DNA of 32,067 bases, taken from assembly GCF_009469605.1 (NCBI RefSeq), contig NZ_SSXU01000029.1, forward strand, positions 1-32,067, written 5' to 3'. Below are positions 6,850 to 19,400 of this stretch, one piece after another. The notes under the pieces were generated by a model that was given only the letters and a program-made list of their open reading frames with translations, made no database searches and had not been told where the DNA came from. The translations under genes and the position numbers were made by a program. Within the stretch, counting starts at the first letter, position 1, and the number at the start of each line of letters is the position of its first letter. The stretch comes from Zoogloea sp. 1C4. Its GTDB lineage: Bacteria; Pseudomonadota; Gammaproteobacteria; Burkholderiales; Rhodocyclaceae.

Positions 6850-7874
6850 GCAGCGTCCCACTGTTCAAGCAACCCTGCATGACCTGCCAGCTCCTTCACC
6901 AGCCAGTAGGGGTTGTTCGCCTTGGCGATGATCGAACGAAGCAGGTCTGTGTTATCAAGGCGCGCCAGCAACTCGGTCAAGGGTTGCGTATAAAGTGCTC
7001 GGGTTAACGGTGTTTCCCGCACGTGGTCGACCAGCCGTTGCCAGTCGACCTGGTCAAAGTGAATGTTGCCCAGGCGCTGATTCTCGATGCCATACAGGTA
7101 TATATCGCCGCTAGGCTTTACCGTGACATCCAAACCGTTGGCCTGCGGCGGTTTATTCAGGCTGCCGAAGGTGAAGGGCTTGTTGACCTTTGACTCGATC
7201 GCCTCGATGTAGCCCAGCATATCCAGATAGCCGGGGGCGGTTTCTGGAGCAGGGTGAACGAGGTTCTTGTAGTCGATGCCGAAGCGCTCGCCGCCCGCGA
7301 CCAGTACATCTTCCAGCACGCTCCACGGCTCGATGGCAGCCTCAAGCCCCCAGCAGGCCAGTTCGGACTTTAGGTACTCGCGAGTGAAATCGCGATCGGT
7401 ATCGATTGAGCGGAACGAGAAACTCAGCCCAGAAGGTCGCCGACGCCGCAGGAAGTCCAAGCTGAAACCATGGGCCCGCCATTTGACCTTCTCGATATGA
7501 TGGCTGTCTGCACTGAGGCGGATGTTGCAGGTGTCGCCACTGGCCACGACAATCCGGTTTGTCGTATCGTAGAACTCCTCCATCTTGTCATGTGGATAGA
7601 ACCCACTGGTGATGAATTCGAAGCACTTGCCACCTTCGGACAACCCGAGAATCTCGTGGAACACTTTGGCGTTGTTGAGTGGCTCGCCTTCACCACTGAT
7701 GGAGATACGCTTGACCTCCGAGGCATTGATCAACCTGGCAAGGTTTTCCCGCGCCAACGTTGAAAGCTCCATGCTAATGCCCGCTTTGTGCTTGTCGGCG
7801 TACATACAGAAGGCACAGCCGATGCCACATATTTGTGTAATGTCGATGTATAGGAGGTGCCCCTGAAGATGCAT
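6846..7874 (-). CDS. Radical SAM enzyme
   Basis: This 342-residue protein has the radical SAM [4Fe-4S] motif CGIGCAFC (C16, C20, C23) right after a beta-strand, and SGEGEP (60-65) as the SAM-binding GGEP-type motif. Near the C-terminus TVKPSGDIYLYG followed by a LGNIHF segment resembles a SPASM-like extension, but without its auxiliary-cluster cysteines. The motif and length do not fit viperin-type nucleotide synthases or QueE. The start at 7874 is chosen over 7907 because GAGG lies seven bases upstream and the cluster motif then sits near the N-terminus as usual. First gene of the radical SAM-PHP-PRTase operon. Substrate unknown, probably a small molecule later phosphorylated or ribosylated. 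Confidence 0.85.
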   Translation of the reverse strand: MHLQGHLLYIDITQICGIGCAFCMYADKHKAGISMELSTLARENLARLINASEVKRISISGEGEPLNNAKVFHEILGLSEGGKCFEFITSGFYPHDKMEEFYDTTNRIVVASGDTCNIRLSADSHHIEKVKWRAHGFSLDFLRRRRPSGLSFSFRSIDTDRDFTREYLKSELACWGLEAAIEPWSVLEDVLVAGGERFGIDYKNLVHPAPETAPGYLDMLGYIEAIESKVNKPFTFGSLNKPPQANGLDVTVKPSGDIYLYGIENQRLGNIHFDQVDWQRLVDHVRETPLTRALYTQPLTELLARLDNTDLLRSIIAKANNPYWLVKELAGHAGLLEQWDAA

Positions 7875-7992
7875 TAAAAGCCTCAATCCAACCTTGCGCC
7901 AATGCATAGGTTTTTGTTGTAAACAATTTCAAATGGCTGCGATGACGGATGAAATCTATGTGAACCAATACCGTCTGTCAGCGCCAAATCAT

Positions 7993-8064
7993 TCAGCGCA
8001 ATACTTTTTCTGCGCCAACAAACCAGCTCGCCTGTGCGCTCGAGTTCTCTGTTTTTGTGTTCAT
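7993..8064 (-). CDS. Possible 23-residue small ORF after brxA
   Basis: TGAGGACATCCATG places a strong GAGGA ribosome-binding site, overlapping the brxA stop, six bases before an ATG at 8064. The frame runs 23 codons to TGA. It could be a translated leader peptide, a small protein, or chance. The surrounding 198 bases between brxA and the radical SAM gene hold nothing else I can support, although a second minus-strand frame also stays open across most of this stretch. Confidence 0.3.
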   Translation of the reverse strand: MNTKTENSSAQASWFVGAEKVLR

Positions 8065-8072
8065 GGATGTCC

Positions 8073-8795
8073 TCAGATAGTGCTGCGCAATGCGACGAAC
8101 TGGTTATTCGGCCCCTCAGACCAGATGTCGAGGTGTGGGCAATTCGACACCAAGTAGGCCAAGGGCCTCGTCAAGCTGAACGGGAAGAGGACCGGCAACG
8201 ATTGCAGGCTGTTGACCGACACGGGCTTGCCGGCGTAGCGCACGGCCGCCTCGATCAACCAGGCCGTCAGTCCGTCGTTGTCGATCGCGGTTGGTGCCAG
8301 CCGGATGACCCGCTTGCCTTTCTCGACCCGCTCCACGGCGCCCCAACTCGCCTGGCTCTGGATGACCATGTTGGTCATACGCCGGGTGCCTTCGCGCTCT
8401 CCGTAGGTCTCGCTCATCCGGCGATGCACTTCGGCGGACGCGCAGTCGCCCTGGATGGCGGAGAGGCGGCCCACCAGCTCGGCCACTTTGCCAAAAAACG
8501 GGTAGGTCGCCACCGACATACCCCAGCACAGCGCCGCGACCGGTATGTCCGGCTGCGTCTTGTGGATGGCCACGCCGCGATCCGCGTAATCGACCAGTTC
8601 GGCGCGCGGCTCCAGCCACAGCCGATTCAATACGGTGCGTGTTTTCTTCTTGGCTTCCACGCCAAGCTCGGCTGCATCGAGCAGTGCATTCAGATCATCT
8701 AGCCCAGCCACGCCCGCACGAATATTCAGTGCCGCAGCCGCCCAATCAAGCTGAATGAACCGATCAAAGCCTATTTTTGGGGCTGATGAATTCAT
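8073..8795 (-). CDS. brxA: BREX-3 BrxA (DUF1819-like)
   Basis: This 240-residue, mostly helical soluble protein is the last gene of the BREX operon. BrxA proteins (DUF1819) are small helical proteins of about 200-250 residues present in most BREX types, and in type 3 the gene sits directly after pglZ, exactly as here. No catalytic motif is visible. BrxA from other systems has been shown to bind DNA. Its start overlaps the pglZ stop by four bases (ATGA), so translation is coupled. The identification leans on size and synteny more than on a diagnostic motif. Confidence 0.72.
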   Translation of the reverse strand: MNSSAPKIGFDRFIQLDWAAAALNIRAGVAGLDDLNALLDAAELGVEAKKKTRTVLNRLWLEPRAELVDYADRGVAIHKTQPDIPVAALCWGMSVATYPFFGKVAELVGRLSAIQGDCASAEVHRRMSETYGEREGTRRMTNMVIQSQASWGAVERVEKGKRVIRLAPTAIDNDGLTAWLIEAAVRYAGKPVSVNSLQSLPVLFPFSLTRPLAYLVSNCPHLDIWSEGPNNQFVALRSTI

Positions 8796-10803
8796 TCGGT
8801 ACCAATCACATAACTGACTTTCACAAAGGGCACGATCAACTCTTCGATCGACACCCCGCCGTGGACCACCACCTGCTCGCCCTCCGGCACAAAGGCGGTT
8901 CGTCCGCCTGCGAATAGGGGCATGAAGTTCGCGGGTAGTCCAGCGATGTCCAACCTGACTGTGGTGGGATAGGCCGCAGCGGAATCGGCCAGCAACGGCT
9001 CACTCCGGTAGACCCGAACGCGCTCGCCGCGCGTCTCGGCAATCACGCCCTGGTTGGGTCTGCCGACGCCGGTGGACTCCACATTGCCGTGGTCCGCCGT
9101 GAGATAGATGTGGTATCCCCTGTCCAGCAGCAGCGAGAACAGTCGGTCGACGAATCCGGTCGACAACCAGTTGCCGATCCACATCGCCACGTCCTTCTTA
9201 GACCGCTCCTTGTGGAGCCGATCGTCCACCTCATCGATGACCAGGCCCACCACCTTCGGACGCCGGTCGTTCAAGTCCGCCTCAAGCACATCCAGTTGAT
9301 CAATCTGGCGCAGCGCGCGTCGGTACATCACCTCATTCGAGTTGACGCCTTCGTTCTGCCAGAACGTCTTCCACAAGGATTCCTCCTTGTCCGTCCTGTC
9401 GATGGAGTCGTCGAACTCTCGCGGTTTCAGGCCGGAGAACAGCGCCTGGCGCGACACCGATGTCACAGTCGGCAGCCATGCAAACGCGGTTCCCTCGTCG
9501 AACGCGAAACGTTTCGTGGTGGCGATCAGGCGCTCGCGGATCTGCACCCACTGGTCGAAGGCCAGCCCGTCGAATACCAGTAGAGCCACCTTGTTTTCCC
9601 CTGCGGACCGCCGATGGCGCAAGAAGCGCGGCACGTGGTGCACCATCACCGGACCTTTGGTCACCGGCTGCAGGATCAGGTCGGCGTAATGCTTGGCTGC
9701 GACCCAGGCTTGCAGATGCTCGTCCGATTGCGCCTGCAAGGTCTTGATCCGCTCTCGAATCACCGGCAGGTGTTCGCTGCCTTCCGTGCCTGGTAGACCA
9801 TGCGTGCGGGCCAGGATCTCACCGTAGCGTTTGGCGAACTCGCTCCAGTCCTTGTGCGAAGAGGCCGCCGTTGGGGTCGCTGCGATCAGGCCATCGATGC
9901 CTTTGAGCACCAAAGCCTGCAACGCCGCCGGGTCCTGAACAATGCCGGCCTTGATCCAACTCGGCATCCCCGCCGGAACGCTGTGCACCGCCAACGGATG
10001 CAAGCTGCCGTCGAGGAACATGGAATCGACCAGCACCTGCACATCGGAGTGGTCGAACGGAATCTCGATCTTGGCGAGGTAGTCTGGCGGTGGCGGTTCA
10101 CCCGTGCGCGTGCCATCCAGCCCCAGGGTCTTCAGATAGCGGTACCACGCATCCTGTACCACGCGCAGCAGCGCGCTCTTGGATGCCAGCCATGTGGCGA
10201 CGGGAAGGTCCGGGAACAGTCCCTTGCCCTGGAGGATGCTTGCCGCGTGCTGGGCGAACAGGGGTGGCAACGAGCGGTTGGCGAAGTGCATGCGCAGCAG
10301 CTCACGCCAGAAGTCGACCGGGTTGCGAATGGATCTCGGCGTCAGTTGGTAGACGTGTTCGAGAATGAAGTCCTTGGACTCGTTCTCACCGCGCGCTGAC
10401 TGCAATTCGGTCTGGTGGGCATGAAACAGCCCGGCAAAGTGCTCCGGCTCGACTTGCTGTACCGCACTGTATGCCAGCCTGGGGAAGAGCTCCGCAAGGC
10501 TGAGCCGGACCACACGTCCGTGGTGCACGATGTCCCACGGCAACTCATTCGCGTCGGCGCTGCGCAGATGCAGAACCAGCGAAGGTGCTGGCCCCGCCTC
10601 ACCGCGATCCCAGGCTGCGCGATAGCGTTCCTCGTATTCCGCCCGAAAGGCAAACGGGTCTTCGTACAGCATGACCTCGAAGCCCCGGCTGCGCAGTTCG
10701 GACAGGAGCTTTTCGTCCAGCAGCACATCGTCGGGGTCGCACGCCACCCACAGCCGGGTGAGATCGGCCGTGAAGTGGCTGAGAATGCGTTCTGACCACT
10801 GAC

Positions 10804-10807
<4 letters not shown>
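8792..10807 (-). CDS. pglZ: BREX-3 PglZ, alkaline-phosphatase-superfamily protein
   Basis: This 671-residue protein is the BREX signature component. In the C-terminal half it shows the alkaline phosphatase superfamily core: LLVFDGLAFDQW (metal-binding D413), LPTVTSVSRQALFSG with the Thr/Ser nucleophile segment, VVGLVIDEVDD, and YLTADHGNVEST (D572, H573). PglZ homologues act as metal-dependent nucleases or phosphodiesterases and interact with the methyltransferase. The N-terminal 390 residues are the usual helical PglZ region (FWRELLRMHF and similar). The start overlaps the helicase stop by four bases and the stop overlaps brxA by four, so the protein is made in step with its neighbours. All key metal ligands I looked for are present. 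Confidence 0.92.
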
Positions 10808-13632
<2,825 letters not shown>

Positions 13633-13634
13633 GT

Positions 13635-16412
13635 TCAGATCCCGTCTTCTGTACGGGTCAGCGCGAGGTCATAGAGGGTGAGCAGTTTCTCGTCCTCTTG
13701 CAGTGTTTCCTCAGGCAGCTTATTAGCGACGCTGATGATCGTCGCGTAGTCCTTGCTGGCCCATGCCGCGCGGAAACCTGCACGCAGCACCTCCAGACGT
13801 GACTCCTTGATCTTGCGACCTGTGAACGACCGATAGGCCTCGAATTCCTTGAGCAGCGCCTTCTCGCGCTTTTTCTCCAGGTCTTGTGCCTTGTTCGGGT
13901 CGGGCACGTACCAGCGATCCTTCGCCTTGGCTACCAGCGCTGGACTGTTCTTCTCCAGCCCGCGCAGATCCTTGTGGTTGGTCGATAGGTAGCTGTGGAT
14001 TTGGCTCGGCACCTCGCCGGTACCGTCGTAGCGCAAGAAGTTGTCCTCAAGCAGCTGGTCCAACTCCGGAATGATCTCGCCCTTGCGCTTGGCCGAACCG
14101 ATCTGCGGGATGTACTCGGGGTGAATCTCCGAGCGAGTCGACGGGCGCTTGAGCAGGAAGTTGGTCAGCCAGTCGATGGCACTGCGCTCATCGGAAACGA
14201 ACAACTCTGCCTGCTTCACCTGCGGTATGCGCGACCGCGCCTTCTCGTACTCGACCAATTGGTCGGGCAGGAACACCATGCCATCCATCTCGCGGAAACG
14301 AACGGGCAACTCAGCCAGAAACTCCGGCGTCGAGATCGGCACCATCGCACCGTGGCGGATAAACCAGGACGCCATGCGGTCGTAGATACGACGTGGATCG
14401 CGCTCTACGATGTTCAATAGTTCCTGCGGATATCCGGAAGTGACTTTGACGGAGGGCAATTGTTTCAAGTGGGTCTGCACGAAGTCCCAAGCTGTCTCGA
14501 CAGTCGCGCCAGCTCGGTTGAAGCGGTCCTCCAAGCCACCATTCGGCTTGTAGGCGGAAATCACCAAGTCCTGCTTCACTGCCGTGGTCGAAGTGACCTG
14601 CCGGTAGCTACCCTGCACCTTGTCGAGTGCTGTCACCTCGGCCACCACAAATCCCGCTTGCTGCAACGCGACTTGAATCGCGTTCCAGACAGCGGCTTTG
14701 CTGTTTGAGAACACGACCGTCATCCAGCGCCCGGGCTTAAGCACGCGGTAGTACTCCGCAAAGCAGCGCTGCATCAAGTGTTGATACTCCGGCAGACCCT
14801 TTTTCTTAGGCTTGTCGACAATTGCCTCAGATGTGGATGCGGTTACAACACCATGCCAACCTTCAACGAGAAAATTCAGATCTGCATAGAAAATATTCTC
14901 TCCGAACGGCGGGTCCGTAAAGATGTAATCAATGGAAGAGTCTGCGACAGGAAGATCACCAATTGATCCTGTCGAAATAGCAGCGTCAGAATCTTTCCAA
15001 TGGGTGGGCTCAAAGGCTTTCGCAAGCCGCTTTAGCTTTCCACCCAAGACGTACCAAGGGCTGAGTTCAGCATGCTGTGATGGGACGTAATAGACGCCCT
15101 TCATGTATTGAGATACTTGCGAAAACCCGGCTGGGCGGTAGGAGTTGCAAACTGACATGTTCCATATCGCCTGCTCAACGAAATAGAGCAACATCGATCG
15201 AATCCGCAAGTCCGGCTCAGAATTCGCCTTCTCCCACATCAAACCCAAGGCCTGCGCTGCCCTCGGCAGAAAAAAGTGGTGGATCTGAGAAAAGCCTTTT
15301 GGCGCAATTCGCGACCCGTGATACATCTGCTCAATTGGAAATCTCGCAGTGGGCATCGTGGTGGGCAAATCAAGCGCCTCAATGCGGCTCAGAACACCTA
15401 AATCTGCCTGATCCGGATGCTTTTGATGGCGACTGCCTGCAGCCTCATAGATGATGAGTGCAGGCTGAAACTTCACACGTTTCCAGCCTTCGCCGTTAGA
15501 TGGATCGATTCGACTTTCAAGCACTCGATCCATATTGTCCTTGCTTAGCTCTGCTCCACAGTGCGGGCAAGGAAATTTGTCTCTGACATGTTGATTGTCA
15601 GCGTCGTATGCCTCGTTTAGAAAATTTACTTCACCAGCGCAGTCTGGGCAGGTGAATATTTCGCTCCACACGGTGTATTCAATCCGCCCCTTCGTCCTAC
15701 CATCCTTGTGTAGGGTTTCGTACATCCAGCCGATTTCCCGATCCACTTCGGCAAGTAGTCTCTGGCCCGCTTTAGAGAAGGCGTCGATATTGAACGGCAA
15801 GTTGTAGTTGGCCGCGATAAATGTTGCTGCAGGTGAAAGGTCGTTCAAAATGACTCGGCGCGAACCCCAGTTGGGCGCGGCTTTGCCTTGCTTCTTCCAC
15901 TCCATCTCCAGCCCGTGTCGATAGGTGGCTGGTGCTGAACCGCACCACTGAGCCGCTACACCGGTCATGCCTGATCCACCAAAACCATCCAGCACAATGT
16001 CACCAGGCTCGGTGTAATGAAGGATCGACGGGACGATCGCAAGGTGCGGTACCTTCGTGTGATACGAGTGCGCTTTATAGATCGGGTCGGTCTTGCCGAC
16101 GGAAACGTCGATAGTCTGCGGCTCGCGGCTGTACTTCACGCTCGGGTCGTATGGCTTGCCGTAGTGACGCACGAAGTCTTCGAGGAAGGGATTCGGGCAC
16201 GCGGTGTAGTACGGCGGGTCCGACATCGCCAAGATGGCCTCATCCGTACCCTGCGGGAAGCCTTCGATCTTGCGGAACGCCGGATCTTTCAGCTTCTCGG
16301 CCAGCAGCTTGGTGAAGTGCTCGCGCCGGGCTCGTTCGCTTGAGAATGTCTGGCCAAGGCATTCCACCGGGCCAGTCGCGCCAGTTTTTTGGCCGTGCAG
16401 TAAGTCGTTCAT
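13635..16412 (-). CDS. pglXI: BREX-3 PglXI, adenine-specific DNA methyltransferase
   Basis: This 925-residue N6-adenine methyltransferase marks host DNA and gives the system its self/non-self mark. The catalytic SDPPYY motif (D65-Y68) precedes the SAM-binding DGFGGSG motif (about 142-148), and a second TDPPFGEN motif lies at 500. Between them CPDC and CPHC (C255, C258, C282, C285) form a probable zinc ribbon. The C-terminal third is helical and probably holds part of the target-recognition region. The ATG at 16412 has GAGG nine bases upstream and is preferred to the TTG at 16427. The middle (about 14820-15810) is lower in GC, near 45-50% by eye, than the ends at about 60%, suggesting a mosaic gene. 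Confidence 0.92.
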   Translation of the reverse strand: MNDLLHGQKTGATGPVECLGQTFSSERARREHFTKLLAEKLKDPAFRKIEGFPQGTDEAILAMSDPPYYTACPNPFLEDFVRHYGKPYDPSVKYSREPQTIDVSVGKTDPIYKAHSYHTKVPHLAIVPSILHYTEPGDIVLDGFGGSGMTGVAAQWCGSAPATYRHGLEMEWKKQGKAAPNWGSRRVILNDLSPAATFIAANYNLPFNIDAFSKAGQRLLAEVDREIGWMYETLHKDGRTKGRIEYTVWSEIFTCPDCAGEVNFLNEAYDADNQHVRDKFPCPHCGAELSKDNMDRVLESRIDPSNGEGWKRVKFQPALIIYEAAGSRHQKHPDQADLGVLSRIEALDLPTTMPTARFPIEQMYHGSRIAPKGFSQIHHFFLPRAAQALGLMWEKANSEPDLRIRSMLLYFVEQAIWNMSVCNSYRPAGFSQVSQYMKGVYYVPSQHAELSPWYVLGGKLKRLAKAFEPTHWKDSDAAISTGSIGDLPVADSSIDYIFTDPPFGENIFYADLNFLVEGWHGVVTASTSEAIVDKPKKKGLPEYQHLMQRCFAEYYRVLKPGRWMTVVFSNSKAAVWNAIQVALQQAGFVVAEVTALDKVQGSYRQVTSTTAVKQDLVISAYKPNGGLEDRFNRAGATVETAWDFVQTHLKQLPSVKVTSGYPQELLNIVERDPRRIYDRMASWFIRHGAMVPISTPEFLAELPVRFREMDGMVFLPDQLVEYEKARSRIPQVKQAELFVSDERSAIDWLTNFLLKRPSTRSEIHPEYIPQIGSAKRKGEIIPELDQLLEDNFLRYDGTGEVPSQIHSYLSTNHKDLRGLEKNSPALVAKAKDRWYVPDPNKAQDLEKKREKALLKEFEAYRSFTGRKIKESRLEVLRAGFRAAWASKDYATIISVANKLPEETLQEDEKLLTLYDLALTRTEDGI

Positions 16413-16459
16413 ACGTTCGTTCCTCAAATTCTTCTTGTCATGATCGAGCGGTCACCGTG

Positions 16460-19400
16460 TCACTCGATCACGAAGCGCAGCTTGGTGGCATCCTTGCCCT
16501 TGCATCGCTCGTTCATGAAGGTGTCGAAGCGCTTGCGCAGATCGTCCGGCGTGGCCGGCGAGCCGCCTTGCAGCAGCGCCTGTTTGATCTCGTCGCCCTT
16601 GACCGCGATCTTCTCCAGCCCCGACAGCGCCTCTTGCACGGCGTTGGCAAACTCGGAGGTCATCGGGTCCGGCAGCTTGCGTGAGGCCAGGAAGGCGTCG
16701 ATCAGTTTCTTGGACGCGGGCGGCAACAGCCCCAGGCTGTCCTGCGTGAACGGGTCTTCCAGGTTCTCCAGCAGGGTCTGCTGCCAGTTGGCCACCAACT
16801 GATCCAGGTCGTCGTCCAGCTTGTGCAGGCGGTTGGCCGCCGGGATCAGCTCCAACTGCTCGGCAGACGGGCGGAACTGGCAGTGCGGGCAGACGGCGGC
16901 CGTAACCAAGGTCGGCTCATCCAGTGAGGAACAGCTCTTCAGGCCATTCAGGGATTCTTCGAAGGCGGTGAGCTGGCTGGTGGGCATCAGCGACACGCCG
17001 GCCAACACACGCAGCGCCAGCAGGCGGTCGTCCTTGCGCAGCGCGTTGCGGGTCTTGTCCTCAGCCACGCCCAGCCGCGCCTTGCTGTGGCTGGCGATGT
17101 AGGCGGTGATGTAGTCCTTCTTGAGCTGGTTGAGCGTTTGCCGATATTCGGCGGCGTGCTCGGCTGTGCGGTCCTGGCTCAGCTTTTCCTGCAGTGCCTT
17201 GCGGGCGGTTTCGGCCTGCTTCACCCACGGGTGCTCGGCGGGCAACACCATCTCGGCCTGCGAGAGGTAGGACGCCGTGCTGCCCAGCTCGACCACCAGC
17301 TCAAGCAGACGCTCGACGGCGGCCAGGATCTCCAGATTCTTCTTCTGACCGTCCAGGTCTTCCTGGGTGACGCGCAGATTCTTGAGCTTGCCGACGGTGT
17401 TGTAAGGCGCCAGCGACTCGGTGAACTTCTTCAGCGAATCCAGCCGGGCGTGCCAGTCTTTGGCTTCTTCTTCGCGCAGCATGTTCTGGCCCCAGAAGCC
17501 GAGCTTGCCTTGCTGCAGGTCGGAACCGGCCTTGAGCACACGCGGCACCAGGCCGCTGACTTTCTCCTGCAGTTTGATGACCGGCTCGGTGTCGCCCTGG
17601 CTGGCCTTCTGGGCCAGGCCGGACGGCAGGTCGAACAATTCGAACAAGGCACGCAGCACCGCGAGGTTGATCTCCTTGGGTGCCTCGACGTGCTTGAACT
17701 GTTTGAGTTCCTCCAGCGAGCGTTCTGCCAGTTGCGCCAGCTTGCCGGAATCGATCTTGTCGCCGGTGATCGACAGCACGATGTCGCCGGAATAGACCAG
17801 CCCACCCAGCACGGTGACCAGCAGATCGGGTTCCAGCCGGTACTTGATGGGCGCGAAATACTCGACGTCAGACGTGCCCGACAGCAGTTCGCTGCGGTTG
17901 AGCACCTGGCCGTGGCCCTTGGCCTTGAGTCGGTTGAGCACTTCCTGCGCGTAGCGGGAGTTGGCCGGATCGACGCGGTCGCCATCGAGCAGCTCCAGCG
18001 CATCGAGCACAGCGAGGGCATCCTTGGTGCGAGTACCGCCGGCCAGTGCGCGTAGCGCGTTGCCGATCAGTTGCTTGCGGTTGGCCTCGGTGACCAGCAC
18101 CGAGAAGGTAGGGTATTCCGGCGAGAGATCGACGAAACGCTGGCCCAGCACCAGACCTGAGATGACGTTCACCACGTCGCGGAAGTTGATGCGTTCGTCC
18201 GCACCGAGCCGCGCCCGGTCGCGCAGCGACACGCCCTTGGCCCACTCCTGCAGGTTCTTTTTCTTGCCCTGGTAGGTGACCTCGAACGCGGTCATCTGCT
18301 TTTCCTGCAGCCACTTGCTCATGGCGCGCAGGAAATCCTGTGCCTTGGAGAGGTAGATGGCCTTGGCGCCGCCGCTGGCGGTGGAGGCCAGATCGAGCGC
18401 CGCCGCGTAGGACGACAGGTGCCGCTTGAGATCATCGTCCAGCCCGGTGAGGCGGAAGAACACCTCGTCCGACAGGTTGTTGTCGGCGAACTTCGGCTTG
18501 TCGAAGGGCTGGATGAAGTAGACGTAGAAGTCGCGCTCGGGTTGGGCCGTGGGGCGATCGTTCGGCGCCCCGAAGAACAGGTAGCCCATGCGTTCAACAC
18601 GGCGCTCCTGCCATTCGAGCTGGTACTGCCAGATCTGGAAGCCGGGGTAGCGCAGGTCGTCGCTGCACTCCATCAGCGCCTTGACGGCGCTGTAGTAGGC
18701 GCGGTCAAGTGCGTCGTCTGACAGGGCTTCGGCGCGTTTTTCGATCTGCGCGTCGTAGTCGATGTCCTTCTTGAGGTCGAGGTAGTACTGCTCGGTGTCC
18801 GGTGCCTTGGAGATGAACTGGCCGTTGACGGTCTTCAGCACTTCCCGCATCACGGTCTGCACCATCGACAGCAGGTTCTCGGCCGGATCGCCCGGCATGT
18901 CCTCCACGCCCGGCTGGAACAGGCACAGAGCGTCGCGCAGCTCGGCGGCGGTGGGCCCGATGGGGATGTGGATGTCGCCACCCGTGGTCAGGCGGTGCAC
19001 GGCCAGCGCGTTGATGACGCGCAGCGCCATCGGCTTGTAGGCCGGACGCGTGAAGGCTTGCTGGACCCGCGACTCCAATACCTCGGAGACGCGCATCACT
19101 TCCTTGATGTTGGGGTCGGCGCGCAAGACCGAGTTGGTCTTGATGGTGTTCCAGAAGCTCTCGTAGCTGATGAACAGCGGCTTGTCGGTGGGCACTTCCT
19201 GATCGAGGATGGCCAGCATGGCGGACTCGATGGTCTTGAGCGCGCCACGCTTCTCGGTGAAGTGGATCTGCTCGAAGGTCTTCAGGTAGTCCGGGTGGAC
19301 CGGGAACAACCGCACGTATTCGTCCATGCGCTCGTTCATGGAGCCGTAGAACTTGGCGAACGGCGTGAGGTATTCGCGGATCTTGTTCTGCTGGTCGGCC

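Noticed and set aside
6846-7874. Viperin-like antiviral nucleotide synthase
   Set aside because: It is radical SAM, but size and the CGIGCAFC context and lack of a partner kinase of that type do not fit. Left as unassigned.
4856-7874. Part of a tellurium-resistance (Ter) biosynthetic module
   Set aside because: PRTases occur there too, but no TerD, TerC, ATP-grasp or vWA gene is present and the PRTase motifs outside the core differ.
17087-18055. 322-codon + strand open frame opposite brxC
   Set aside because: Same reason: Gln/Leu-rich shadow without motif.
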